NCBI GenBank assembly: GCA_017505525.1
Contig: JAFVPB010000039.1
Span: 124,001 to 188,000, forward strand
DNA: 64,000 bases
From: Clostridia bacterium
GTDB taxonomy: Bacteria; Bacillota; Clostridia; UMGS1883
Direction: 5' to 3'
Shown: positions 52,613 through 62,247 of the stretch, piece after piece
Layout: each line of letters opens with the position of its first letter
Position numbering within the stretch: position 1 is the stretch's first letter
The notes under the pieces: model-generated
Told to the model about the DNA's origin: nothing
What the model saw: only the letters and a program-made list of their open reading frames with translations
The model's database searches: none
Program-made: the position numbers and the translations under genes

Positions 52613-54754
52613 ATGAAAAAATTCAGCAAAATTCTTTCTATGATTTTGTGCCTGTCACTCGTTATGGCAAGCACATTGATTCCTACCTCGGCATCAGCAA
52701 ACACAACTGCAGTTGATACATCTGCATACATCTTTTATGATGATGTACAGGGCGAAACTGTAGGTAATGCACCTTCACAGTGGCAGTTGGAACCACAGGA
52801 CGATGCTTACAGATTCTCATTAACAGTTAGAGAAGAATCAGGTAACAAATTTATTCGTGTAACAAGAGGTGCAACAGATACTGCTACGGTAACTGCTGCA
52901 TATGCAAGACCGCACGTTAAGAGCACAACACCTTTTTCAATTCCCGTTACAAACAACACAGACACGATTGTTGTAGAAGCAAAAATGCGTGCAAGTACCC
53001 TTGATTACTACCATATGCTTCGCTTAATGCCTTCAGGAGTTACATCTTACGCTGGTACTAGTAGCTTTGATACAAGTGGTGCTTATGCACTTATCAAAAC
53101 TACAACTGATGGTAAAATGAATGGTGTTACAATGTCATATTCTACTGGGATGATACGTGAAGAGAGCGAAATTACAGCATTTGCAGTGAATACATGGTAC
53201 CCTGTAAAGTGCGTTATCAATTTAGATGCTAAAAAGGTTGATTACTATTATAATGGTACCTGTGTGGCTACAGGAACTTTAACAAATAACAAGGCAATTG
53301 CAGCAGATATTGCAGAAATTGGCTTTACTATTGGACTTACCTCTGCTAACACAGGAAATACAACTGCTTCAACAATGGATATTGATGATATCAAGATTTA
53401 TAAGCCCGCAGGCCGTCCCGCAGTTACAGCTGCATCAAACAACAGCGTAACAAATCCTGAATTCACACTTCAGTTCGACAAGGCTATTGATGAAGCTTCT
53501 TTAAATGCAAACACAGTTAAGCTTTACAAGGGCGCAACAGAGGTTGGCTACACAGGAAGCTACAATGCAACTGCTAAGACATACACATTAACAGATGTAA
53601 ATGCAAGCTTCGCAGCTGGAGATGTTTACCAGATTAAGCTTACAGAGGGCGTTTATGCTGCAAACGATGCTCTTTTCCGCGAAAACGGTAAATTAACAGG
53701 CGGAGAAGCATTTGAAGGCTATATCGGTTATTCTGTTGGAACAACATATTTAAACGATACACTTGAAACAGGCGAAACAACAGGTAATGCACCCACAAAA
53801 TGGATGCTGGCAGATACAGCAAATGCTTCCAGACATAGCTTGACTGTAAGGGAAGAAAACGGCAACAAATATGCGCGTGTAACAAGAGGTACGTCGGATA
53901 CAGATTCTTCAGGAAATGTGAACTACAGACCGCACGTTCATAATACCACTGCATTAGCAATACCCTTTAGTGAAGGCACAGGAAAGCTTGTTATAGAAGC
54001 AAAAATGCGTGCAAGCAACTTAGAATATGATTATATGCTTCGTGTAACAGACGATAGTACTAAATCCAACTATGGCTACCTGAGTAGTGGATTGTGGGAT
54101 GCAGTTAGCCGATTTGCACTTGTAAAGGCTAGAACTGATGGTAAGTTATATGGTCAGGCAAGCGGAACAACACATCCTGCTTTCACAGAGCTTTCTACTT
54201 TTGCTGCAAACACATGGTACCCCGTGAAGTTAGTTATCGATTTAGATACGAAAGATATTCAGTACTATATAAACAATGCATTTGTAGCAAATGGCTCGGT
54301 AAGTCATTCAGATGATATGGCAAGCATTACTAACCTTAACAGACTTGGCTTTACTATTGCATTCTCCGGAGGAACAACGAAGGGAAATGCTGCAACGCTT
54401 GACTTTGACGATGTGGCTGTATATTCATTAAACAGAGTTTATAACAATTCTGAAATAATCTATGGTCAGTCAGCTCTTACAAGCGGCGATGTAACACCAA
54501 GCGTTGTTTGGGTTAACAACACAGGCGAATCAAAGGATATAAAGGTTTATTCTGTTCTTTACAAAAAGGTTGGAGAAGGCCTTGCAATTCAGAGCGTTGC
54601 TTCAACAAACGCTGTAACAGTAGCTGCAGATGGCGTATATGATGGTAAAGCACCAACAGTAAACGTTCCCGAAACAGAAGATGATTTCGTAGTTAAAACA
54701 TTCGTTTGGACAACAGGCTTTGCACCTGTTATGGAAGCAGGTACATTAGATTAA
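52613..54754 (+). CDS. Secreted protein with two copies of a 230-residue beta domain
   Basis: This 713-residue exported protein has a signal peptide (about 1-29) and two similar domains of about 230 residues (about 35-265 and 380-605). Each shows the order GNAPxxW, SLTVREExGNK, RVTRGxxDT, RPHVxxTT, VIEAKMRAS, FAxNTWYPVK, DIDDIKIY or DFDDVAVY, and resembles a laminin-G or concanavalin-like carbohydrate-binding fold. A Big_5-type Ig-like domain (about 270-375) separates them, and a short beta-rich tail follows. No SLH domain or sortase motif is visible, so it may be released or held by binding partners. The same domain opens the next gene. Confidence 0.8.
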   Translation: MKKFSKILSMILCLSLVMASTLIPTSASANTTAVDTSAYIFYDDVQGETVGNAPSQWQLEPQDDAYRFSLTVREESGNKFIRVTRGATDTATVTAAYARPHVKSTTPFSIPVTNNTDTIVVEAKMRASTLDYYHMLRLMPSGVTSYAGTSSFDTSGAYALIKTTTDGKMNGVTMSYSTGMIREESEITAFAVNTWYPVKCVINLDAKKVDYYYNGTCVATGTLTNNKAIAADIAEIGFTIGLTSANTGNTTASTMDIDDIKIYKPAGRPAVTAASNNSVTNPEFTLQFDKAIDEASLNANTVKLYKGATEVGYTGSYNATAKTYTLTDVNASFAAGDVYQIKLTEGVYAANDALFRENGKLTGGEAFEGYIGYSVGTTYLNDTLETGETTGNAPTKWMLADTANASRHSLTVREENGNKYARVTRGTSDTDSSGNVNYRPHVHNTTALAIPFSEGTGKLVIEAKMRASNLEYDYMLRVTDDSTKSNYGYLSSGLWDAVSRFALVKARTDGKLYGQASGTTHPAFTELSTFAANTWYPVKLVIDLDTKDIQYYINNAFVANGSVSHSDDMASITNLNRLGFTIAFSGGTTKGNAATLDFDDVAVYSLNRVYNNSEIIYGQSALTSGDVTPSVVWVNNTGESKDIKVYSVLYKKVGEGLAIQSVASTNAVTVAADGVYDGKAPTVNVPETEDDFVVKTFVWTTGFAPVMEAGTLD

Positions 54755-54765
54755 TTAAAATAAAC

Positions 54766-54936
54766 GTAGGGAATGCATTTATGCATTCCAAAATAGAACG
54801 GATAAATCCGTTCCCTACAATTACAAAGTGCCGAGTTGGCACAATTATAGGAATTAGGAACAAGGAAAAACCATAAGGGAGGGCGTATGCGCCCTCCCGC
54901 AAAAAAAGTGGTGCGTCGAGGACGTCGCACCCTACA
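54766..54936. repeat. Two paired-hairpin repeat units
   Basis: Unit 1: GTAGGG (54766-54771) and CCCTAC (54813-54818) enclose GGAATGCAT/ATGCATTCC and GAACGGAT/ATCCGTTC. Unit 2: GGGAGGGCG (54877-54885) with CGCCCTCCC (54890-54898), an A-rich linker, then GGTGCG with CGCACC and CCCTACA (54930-54936). Stem sequences differ between units while pairing is kept. Confidence 0.8.
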
Positions 54937-54977
54937 TTTAAACGTATCTCAGGGCAAGGCAGAATGGAGATGAGGAT

Positions 54978-57900
54978 TTGAAAAATATATTACATAGAAT
55001 ATTAGTGCTGATTTTATCGGTAGCTGTGCTTTTATCGGGAATGACATTTGTTGCTATGGCTGAAAAAGGAGCAGACTATGTTCCAAAGGGCGGCTTTGGC
55101 GATGATTTTGAAACAGGCGAAACCATTGGTTCAACTCCCACAAAATGGGTGCTTGAAGGCTATGGTGCCGTAAGCATTGCTGAGGAAAACGGCAATAAAT
55201 TCATGCACATTGAAAGAGGTATAGAGGATGGCGGTAAAGGTAAAAGCCAGCAAAGACCGCACGTTCACAATAAAACTAACTTAGGAATTCCTTTTGCAAG
55301 CGGCACAGGAACTCTTATTGTAGAGGCAAAAATGCGCGCAAGTACAACAGGGTACTACCGCAATATGCTTCGTATCACAGGTGATTTATCAAACTATGGC
55401 AGAGATTCAGCAGGGCTTTATGATAATAATGCACCTTATGCTCTTTTTATAACTGAGATTGATGGCTCTTTGCAGTATATGAACGGAAAGTGGAGTCATG
55501 GTTATCCGAAATTTACTAGCTGTTCCACTGGGTTTAGCGCAAACACCTGGTACAAGATGAAAGCCGTTATCAATTTAAATTCTAAAACAGCCAAGTATTA
55601 TGTGGATAACACCTATATGGGTGAAGGAAGCCTTAATTCAAACAATATGGCAGAGATGGCAACGTTTGACGAGCTTGGTTTCACCATAGGTTTTGCAGCA
55701 ACAGTCAATGGTGCTGCAGGTTATGGTATAGTAGAGCCTTCAACACTTGATGTTGACGATGTTAAAGTGTATAAGGTTATTACAGACCCAACGGCAGAGC
55801 TTATCGCAGAAAACGGCACAATTCCAGCAAATAATGCTATCGGCATCAAGTTCGACAAATATATGGATGTTGATTCGCTTACTTCTGATACTGTAAAGCT
55901 TTACGATAGCGAGGGTACAGAAATTATTTGCACCACACGAAGCTACGATGCAGAAAACAGCACATATTACTTAACTTCTAATGAATGGCTTACAGCAGGT
56001 GAAGAATATACAGTTGAGCTTTCGGATGAAATCTATGCTGATAACACTGACGATTACTACAGCCTTGGAGCAATCGCAGGCACAAAAAGCTTTACATTCA
56101 CAGCTACAAATGCTAAAAGCAACAATGCAAAGCTTGCCACATTAATGCTCGACGGCGTGGAAATAGAAGGCTTCGACAGTGCAGTTTACTCTTACGAGCT
56201 TGAAATACCCTTTGTGGAACGCGAAAATATCCCTGTGGTAACAGTTGTTCCCGAGGATGAAAACGCAACTGTTGAAATCACCCAGGTAGAAGAACTTCCG
56301 GGTGTGGCAACAGTTCATATTATGGCAGAAAACGAAATTACAGAGCTTACCTACACTGTTGATATGAAGCTTGGACGCGACTTTTCAAAGATTGGTCTTA
56401 ACCTGCTTACAAATCCGGGCTTTGAAACAGGCGATGCTACAGGCTGGACAGGGCAGAAATCGTTCTCTGTAAGCGATATCGAAGAAGCGGCAGATGGCGG
56501 ATACTACGGCGTTCTTAAAGGACGTACAAACTCTCCGTGGGCACAGTACAGACAAAGTGTTTCTGCAGAGGGCGGAAAAACATATATTGTCAGTGCTAAG
56601 GTAAAACTTTGCAATGCAGCTAATGACGGCGCAAAATTCGACATATTCGTAGGAAGCGACTATACTAAAAGACCTGAAAACACAATTGGCAATCAAACAA
56701 ATCTTGAAATCATACCAATAACTGCTGATGCATGGTATCAGGTTATTTCAACCATTGTAACCACTCGGGACACAACTCTCAGCCCCACAGCTCTTTGCTG
56801 GACGGTTGACGTTGACTATATGGTTGACGACCATTTCATTGGCGAATTGAAGCCAACCGTTAACTACACAGGTAAAAAAGAAATTGCTATACCAAATAGC
56901 GGCAGTGCAACTCTTGCTTTGTCGGCATCTATAACAAATCAGCTTGGTACTATTAACGGTGTTAAAGATGAAAAAATAGAATATTGGGATATAGTAGGAG
57001 AACCATACGGCGTAAGCATTTCAGGCGATAATCTTATCGTACAAGCCGATGCAGATCCCGGTGAAATTGAAATAGAAGCGGTTATGATACCCAAATTTGT
57101 TGGTGCATATACCGATGAATTAAGAGAAAAAGTTATAATTAAGCTTATCTCAAATGGCAATAAAAAACCACAGGCAAAGGAAGTTAAAATCCTTGGTACT
57201 GTGGAAGATGGAAGCCTTGAAGCAAGCTATCGTTACTATCAGGAAGACGGAAAAGAAGAAGGAGAAACAGAAATTCAGTGGTATGAAGCAGATTCGCCCG
57301 AAGGACCTTTCAAAGCAATTGACGATGCTGAAGATATAATCCTTGATTTAGATGAGTATCCTGAATATACAGAAAAGGTTATTAAAGTGGGAGTAACTCC
57401 TGTTTCAGCAGACGGCGAAGAGGGTAAAGAGGTTATGAGTGCTTCTATTGCAAAGGCAAAACCGCCTGTAGCCAAAGATGTTGAAATCATAGGAGATGCT
57501 TATGTTGGAAGCACTCTCACAGGAAGCTATACCTATACAGATATTAACAGCGATGAAGAAAACCTCGATAGCATAGAAGGAACTTCGTTCTGCTGGCTCA
57601 GAGCAGAAAGTGAAGACGGCGACTACGTTCCGATAGACGGTGCTACAAAAATCAGCTACAAATTAACCGACGACGATATTGATTCTTATATTAAATTCAG
57701 TGTAACCCCCGTTGCGGTAAACGATTCAGAGCCTGGTGCTACTGCAGAAAGTCCCAAAGCAGTCAAAGGACCTACAAGGCCGGAAGTTTCAAATGTAAGT
57801 ATCGAATTTAAAGGAAATTCACTTTATGGCGGAAATTATAAGTATAATCATCCGAATGGTGTAGCTGAAGGAAAGAGCATTTGTAAGTGGTATGTAAACG

Positions 57901-58679
57901 ATAAATATGTATCAAGCGGCACTTCGTTCAGCGAAAACGTGAAAAAAGGCGACGTTATAAAGTTTGAAGTAACACCTGTTGCTGCATTTGCGCCTTTTGA
58001 AGGAGAAACAAAATCAGCTACACTTAAAGTTGCAAGTAAGCCAAATCTTGGCGGTGGCAATGGCGGAGGTGGCGGCGGTTCCGTTGCAGGCTCGGCTATT
58101 CTTCCTGTTATCCCCGTAGAACCCGAGATTGTTCCTGTGCCGGAAACACCCGCTAAGCACTGGGCAGCTGATGCAATTGAATTTGTTACAAGCAGAGGCA
58201 TTATGGAAAATGTTGCTGAAAATGATTTCGGTGTAAATCTTCTTGTCGATAGAAAAGATTTCTTAAAATATGTGCTTACAGCTCTTGGCTTTGAGGGCAC
58301 AGAATATAAAGGAGAATTTAACGATATATCAGCAACCGACGAAATTGCACCTCTTTTGCAGACGGCAGTGGACGAGGGAATTATAAGCAAAGATACTCTC
58401 TTTAACCCCGAAAGAAGCGTTTCAAGAGAAGAGGTTTGCAAGATTATAATGCTTGCTTTAGCTAAAAAGACAGAAATTTCTGCAAACGAAGCAGGTGAGT
58501 TGAGTTTTGCTGATAGCACTGCGGTTGCTTCATGGGCAGTTCCATTTGTTACTCAGGCAGTAAACTCAGGTATTTTCAAGGGCGTGAGCGAAACAGAATT
58601 TGCGCCCAAAGGTCAGGTAACAAGAGCGCAAACAGCGACTCTTGTGCAAAGAATTGTAAATTATGCAATGTTGGGATGA
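54978..58679 (+). CDS. Large SLH-anchored multidomain surface protein
   Basis: This 1233-residue exported protein has a signal peptide (about 1-28) and one copy of the 230-residue beta domain found twice in the preceding gene (about 35-265). A Big_5 Ig-like domain (about 277-375), a cadherin-like beta-sandwich domain (about 386-465; LATLMLDGVEIEGFDSAVY) and a carbohydrate-binding module (about 474-630; NLLTNPGFETGDATGWTG) follow. Then come several Ig-like modules, a Gly-rich linker near 1030, and three SLH domains (about 1057-1233). The start is TTG with GGAGATGAGG upstream. The next gene begins 10 bases after its stop, so the two are co-transcribed. It probably holds or binds glycans at the surface. 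Confidence 0.85.
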   Translation: MKNILHRILVLILSVAVLLSGMTFVAMAEKGADYVPKGGFGDDFETGETIGSTPTKWVLEGYGAVSIAEENGNKFMHIERGIEDGGKGKSQQRPHVHNKTNLGIPFASGTGTLIVEAKMRASTTGYYRNMLRITGDLSNYGRDSAGLYDNNAPYALFITEIDGSLQYMNGKWSHGYPKFTSCSTGFSANTWYKMKAVINLNSKTAKYYVDNTYMGEGSLNSNNMAEMATFDELGFTIGFAATVNGAAGYGIVEPSTLDVDDVKVYKVITDPTAELIAENGTIPANNAIGIKFDKYMDVDSLTSDTVKLYDSEGTEIICTTRSYDAENSTYYLTSNEWLTAGEEYTVELSDEIYADNTDDYYSLGAIAGTKSFTFTATNAKSNNAKLATLMLDGVEIEGFDSAVYSYELEIPFVERENIPVVTVVPEDENATVEITQVEELPGVATVHIMAENEITELTYTVDMKLGRDFSKIGLNLLTNPGFETGDATGWTGQKSFSVSDIEEAADGGYYGVLKGRTNSPWAQYRQSVSAEGGKTYIVSAKVKLCNAANDGAKFDIFVGSDYTKRPENTIGNQTNLEIIPITADAWYQVISTIVTTRDTTLSPTALCWTVDVDYMVDDHFIGELKPTVNYTGKKEIAIPNSGSATLALSASITNQLGTINGVKDEKIEYWDIVGEPYGVSISGDNLIVQADADPGEIEIEAVMIPKFVGAYTDELREKVIIKLISNGNKKPQAKEVKILGTVEDGSLEASYRYYQEDGKEEGETEIQWYEADSPEGPFKAIDDAEDIILDLDEYPEYTEKVIKVGVTPVSADGEEGKEVMSASIAKAKPPVAKDVEIIGDAYVGSTLTGSYTYTDINSDEENLDSIEGTSFCWLRAESEDGDYVPIDGATKISYKLTDDDIDSYIKFSVTPVAVNDSEPGATAESPKAVKGPTRPEVSNVSIEFKGNSLYGGNYKYNHPNGVAEGKSICKWYVNDKYVSSGTSFSENVKKGDVIKFEVTPVAAFAPFEGETKSATLKVASKPNLGGGNGGGGGGSVAGSAILPVIPVEPEIVPVPETPAKHWAADAIEFVTSRGIMENVAENDFGVNLLVDRKDFLKYVLTALGFEGTEYKGEFNDISATDEIAPLLQTAVDEGIISKDTLFNPERSVSREEVCKIIMLALAKKTEISANEAGELSFADSTAVASWAVPFVTQAVNSGIFKGVSETEFAPKGQVTRAQTATLVQRIVNYAMLG

Positions 58680-58689
58680 GGTGAAGAGA

Positions 58690-61326
58690 ATGTTTAAAAA
58701 AATATGTGCATTTACAATGCTTGTTTGCATGGTTTTTTCCGTAGTTCCAACGCATGCTGCCATTAAGGTGGAAAATCTTATGGATGATCTTACCTATATG
58801 GACGATGTTTACAAATACGATATGAATCTCTTTGAAAAGGCAGATTCAATCGATTCAGAGGTGGCTGCAAATAACTCCAGAGCAGTTCAGGCTGTGCTTG
58901 CCTTGGGAATTATGGAAAAAAACAAGGAAGGCAAATTTCTTCCTGACGAGTATATTACACTAGGCGACTTTGCCTCTATTGTTTTAAGGCTTATTTCAGG
59001 CTCGGGAGATGTAACACAGGAGTGGTATGCAAACTATGACTCAACCGAGTTCACAACTCAGGCGATGGCGGCAAAATATATAGTTTCAGCCCTCGGCTAC
59101 ACTGTGTTTGAGAAAAAGTATGATACTGCATACCCCGAAATGTCGGTTGCGACTCAGCTGAATCTTTTCAGAGGAATTGCTCAAAAACCCGAAGCATATA
59201 TCACAAGGATGGAGCTTGCCCAGGTGATATATAATTCACTTTCTGTCAGCCTGTTTAAGCAGACATCTTTCGGCAGTGTGGCAGAATACGGTGTAGATGA
59301 AGGTGCAACACTTCTCAGCGAAAAATTCAATGCCATTGAAATTACGGGAACACTCTCAGGTGTTTCAGGCATAAACCTTTATTCAAGCGCTAAAGTGGAA
59401 AATGAAAGAATTATTATCGATAGAACTGAATATATTCTTAAAAACGGTGAGGATTATTCGTCTCTCATAGGAAAGCGCGTTTTAGCGTATGCAAAAAGAA
59501 ACGAAAACTCTGATATATATGAGATTATAGGCGTTATGCAGCACGAACAGGACGAATCAATTGAGCTTTCACTTGATAAAGTGCAGTCAATAACAAAAAG
59601 CGAAATTATCTATGATAAGGACGGAAAAAGAAAGAAGCTTTCTGTTAATAACGTGCAAACCGTTTTATATAACGGCTCTTCTATGAAAAACTATACCTTC
59701 AGCAGTGAACTTTTGGCTTATGAAGGAAGTATTTTACTTGGTAAATCAGGTAAAGGAGGAGCTTATGATATCGCAGTTATCTATGCAATGGAAAGCTACC
59801 CCGTAGCAAGAGTTACATCTCTTGATAAAAAGGTTTACTTTAAGTATGGCATGAAGTTTGAGAATTCAGCATACTTAGATCTTAACGATGAAGACAATGA
59901 TAAAAAGATTGTTGTATTAAGAGACGGTGTTCCTGCCAAGGCTACTGATATTCAGGTGCAGGATATTGTGAGCATTGCTAAAAGTGCGGATGGAAGCTAT
60001 ATAAGAGTTCTTGCATCAAGTAAAACTGCAACAGGTACAATTGTAGAAATGACAAGTGATGGTGCTGCGGTTTTAGAAAGCGGAGCTTCATACTATATTT
60101 CCAAAACCTATCAGGATGAAGTTGATAAAGCGATCTTAAACAACACTACAACGGAATTAAAAGAGATTAAACTTGGCACTGCAGGTACATATTATATATC
60201 TGCAAGCGGAAGAATTGCCGATTGTGTTGTATCGGGTGAGCCTGCATATGCTTTGCTTAAGCAAATAGGTGCGCCTGGAACGAGTCTTGAAAAAACACCT
60301 ATGATAAGAGTGTTTACTGAAAGTCAGCAGTGGATAAACTATGAGCTTTCCGCTAAGCTCACCTTAGATGGCGCATACACAAGCCGTGAAAAAGCATACG
60401 AAATAATGGAAGAATACCGTGATGTTATTGTTATGCAACCGATTCGCTACAGGGTTTCGGAAAATGGTAAAATAACATTCCTCGATACAATGATAGATAC
60501 CACAGAGGAAAAAACTGATCCGAAAAGAATTTACCTTGATTATGTTTACACCGATTTCCAGATAGACTGGACGTTAGGCGAAAACTTAAGACCAACCAAC
60601 TATAACCTTACGAACAATACAATAATGTTTAGTATTCCTACTGACAGAACAAATGAAAAGAAATATAAGGTTATACGCAGATACGATCTTGTAAAAGAAG
60701 ACAGACCTCAGCTGAGTCTTTACTCTCCGAATGAATTCTACACAGTTCCCGTTGTTTTGTATGAAGGTGCTTCTTATCAGGGAGGATGGGAAGGCGGTTG
60801 GGTATTTGCCGTGAATAACGTATTCCACTCAACAAATGAAAACGGTGAAGATGTATGCGTTATAAAAGGTATGATACGTAAATCGTCAAACAACAACTCG
60901 TACTGGGCTGAGGAAGAGCTTGAGGTAAAGCCCGAGGCGCTTGAAATGGCTCCAACTCTTTCAAAGGGAGATGTTATCTGGTATATTCTTAATTCCGACG
61001 GAGCAGTCGACAAGATGAAGGTTCGACTTGAAGATGCCACACTTCCGGAGGTTGATATCTTAGAAAATCCCGGTGCAGGCGGTGAGTTTGCTACAGGAGT
61101 GGTAACAGCTGTTGATTTAAAAGGAAAACAGATTAAAATGGATATAAATACAGGAACTGAAGATAATCCTGTAATTACTACCAGGGTTTTACAATCAGGT
61201 GATATCTGTATTTACGATAGCACAATCAAGAAATATTATCCTGCTTTGCTTGCTGATTTGAATATCGGCGACAGAGTTCTTGTGAGTGGCTTGGTCCGTA
61301 AAATCAACGCTGTTGTTTACAGATAA
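58690..61326 (+). CDS. SLH-type surface protein, paralogue of the 41392 product
   Basis: This 878-residue exported protein has a signal peptide (about 1-22) and diverged SLH-like domains (about 55-185; VQAVLALGIMEKNKEG, RMELAQVIYNSLSV). A long series of beta-rich modules follows (repeated VRDGVPAKATDIQVQDIVSI-like strands), with no recognised catalytic motif. The layout matches the protein at 41392. ATG 58690 follows GAGGTGAAGAG; the earlier in-frame ATG at 58663 lies inside the preceding gene. It probably builds the S-layer or scaffolds the neighbouring surface enzymes. Confidence 0.8.
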   Translation: MFKKICAFTMLVCMVFSVVPTHAAIKVENLMDDLTYMDDVYKYDMNLFEKADSIDSEVAANNSRAVQAVLALGIMEKNKEGKFLPDEYITLGDFASIVLRLISGSGDVTQEWYANYDSTEFTTQAMAAKYIVSALGYTVFEKKYDTAYPEMSVATQLNLFRGIAQKPEAYITRMELAQVIYNSLSVSLFKQTSFGSVAEYGVDEGATLLSEKFNAIEITGTLSGVSGINLYSSAKVENERIIIDRTEYILKNGEDYSSLIGKRVLAYAKRNENSDIYEIIGVMQHEQDESIELSLDKVQSITKSEIIYDKDGKRKKLSVNNVQTVLYNGSSMKNYTFSSELLAYEGSILLGKSGKGGAYDIAVIYAMESYPVARVTSLDKKVYFKYGMKFENSAYLDLNDEDNDKKIVVLRDGVPAKATDIQVQDIVSIAKSADGSYIRVLASSKTATGTIVEMTSDGAAVLESGASYYISKTYQDEVDKAILNNTTTELKEIKLGTAGTYYISASGRIADCVVSGEPAYALLKQIGAPGTSLEKTPMIRVFTESQQWINYELSAKLTLDGAYTSREKAYEIMEEYRDVIVMQPIRYRVSENGKITFLDTMIDTTEEKTDPKRIYLDYVYTDFQIDWTLGENLRPTNYNLTNNTIMFSIPTDRTNEKKYKVIRRYDLVKEDRPQLSLYSPNEFYTVPVVLYEGASYQGGWEGGWVFAVNNVFHSTNENGEDVCVIKGMIRKSSNNNSYWAEEELEVKPEALEMAPTLSKGDVIWYILNSDGAVDKMKVRLEDATLPEVDILENPGAGGEFATGVVTAVDLKGKQIKMDINTGTEDNPVITTRVLQSGDICIYDSTIKKYYPALLADLNIGDRVLVSGLVRKINAVVYR

Positions 61327-61366
61327 CCAAAACATAAATTTTGGCTACGGAAATGTAGAATAGCAC

Positions 61367-61404
61367 ATTAAGCCCTGAACACCAAAAATTGTTCGGGGCT
61401 TAAT
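61367..61404 (+). terminator. Terminator after the surface protein genes
   Basis: ATTAAGCCCTGAACA (61367-61381) pairs with TGTTCGGGGCTTAAT (61390-61404, one wobble pair). Confidence 0.75.
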
Positions 61405-61473
61405 TAATCACAGGGAAAGGATGCAGGCATCGCATTCTGTAACGTAAAGAAAAATCTAATAGGAGTTGAAACT

Positions 61474-62211
61474 ATGCAGTATTTAAAAATGCTTCCATAT
61501 CAGATTCGTAAAGCAATAGAGGATAACACACCCGTTGTGCTTCCGCTTGGCGTAGTTGAATACCACGCAGAGCATCTGCCTTTGGGGGTGGATACCTTTG
61601 TTGTGCAAAATATTATCGAAAGAGTGGAAAACCGTCGCAACGAACTTATAGTCCTTCCCACTTTTTATTATGGCTCTGCATCTAACGCTGTGGCTGCACC
61701 AGAAGGTCATGGAACGGTAAATGTTGATGCGAAAAATATTATGCCAGTTGCAGAAGATATTTTCCGGGGACTTTTGCGTGTTGGTTTCAGAAACATCCAC
61801 GCTTTTGTAGCACACCAAACAGAAGAATTTTATCAGGGTATGCCAACTGACCTTGCATTTCGCTTTGCAGGAAGACAGGTTGTTATGGAATATCTTGATA
61901 AAACTGCCGGTGAAGGCTGGTGGGGAACTGAAAAATACAGTTCGTATTATTCAGGAAATAACAATCCGTTTTCGTGGATTCAGGTTCATCCAGTGCGATT
62001 TGTGGAAGAAACAGCAAAGCGTTTCAAAGGCGACCACGCAGGACTTTTAGAAACAAGCGAAACAATGGCAATGTATCCTGATTTAGTTGAAATCGATAGG
62101 ATTGATGGCGCTCTCTGGTATGCCCGTCCGGCAAAAGAAGCCAATGCCGAATACGGTGAGGCTGCACTTGAAGCATGCTCGCAGGATATGGAAAAGCTTC
62201 TTTTTGGATAA
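61474..62211 (+). CDS. Creatininase-family amidohydrolase
   Basis: This 245-residue protein is of the creatininase/MftE fold, whose members are metal-dependent amide hydrolases. The N-terminal motif LPLGVVEYHAEHLPLGVD contains the Glu, His and Asp metal ligands, with further conserved PEGHGTVN and GDHAGLLETSETM segments. True creatinine use is not implied; relatives act on other small amides or on peptides. GGAGTTG precedes the ATG. The DUF4838 gene follows after 36 bases, linking it to glycan breakdown. Confidence 0.85.
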   Translation: MQYLKMLPYQIRKAIEDNTPVVLPLGVVEYHAEHLPLGVDTFVVQNIIERVENRRNELIVLPTFYYGSASNAVAAPEGHGTVNVDAKNIMPVAEDIFRGLLRVGFRNIHAFVAHQTEEFYQGMPTDLAFRFAGRQVVMEYLDKTAGEGWWGTEKYSSYYSGNNNPFSWIQVHPVRFVEETAKRFKGDHAGLLETSETMAMYPDLVEIDRIDGALWYARPAKEANAEYGEAALEACSQDMEKLLFG

Positions 62212-62247
62212 TAATTTGCTACTGAAGAATTAAAGGAAAAAAGAATA

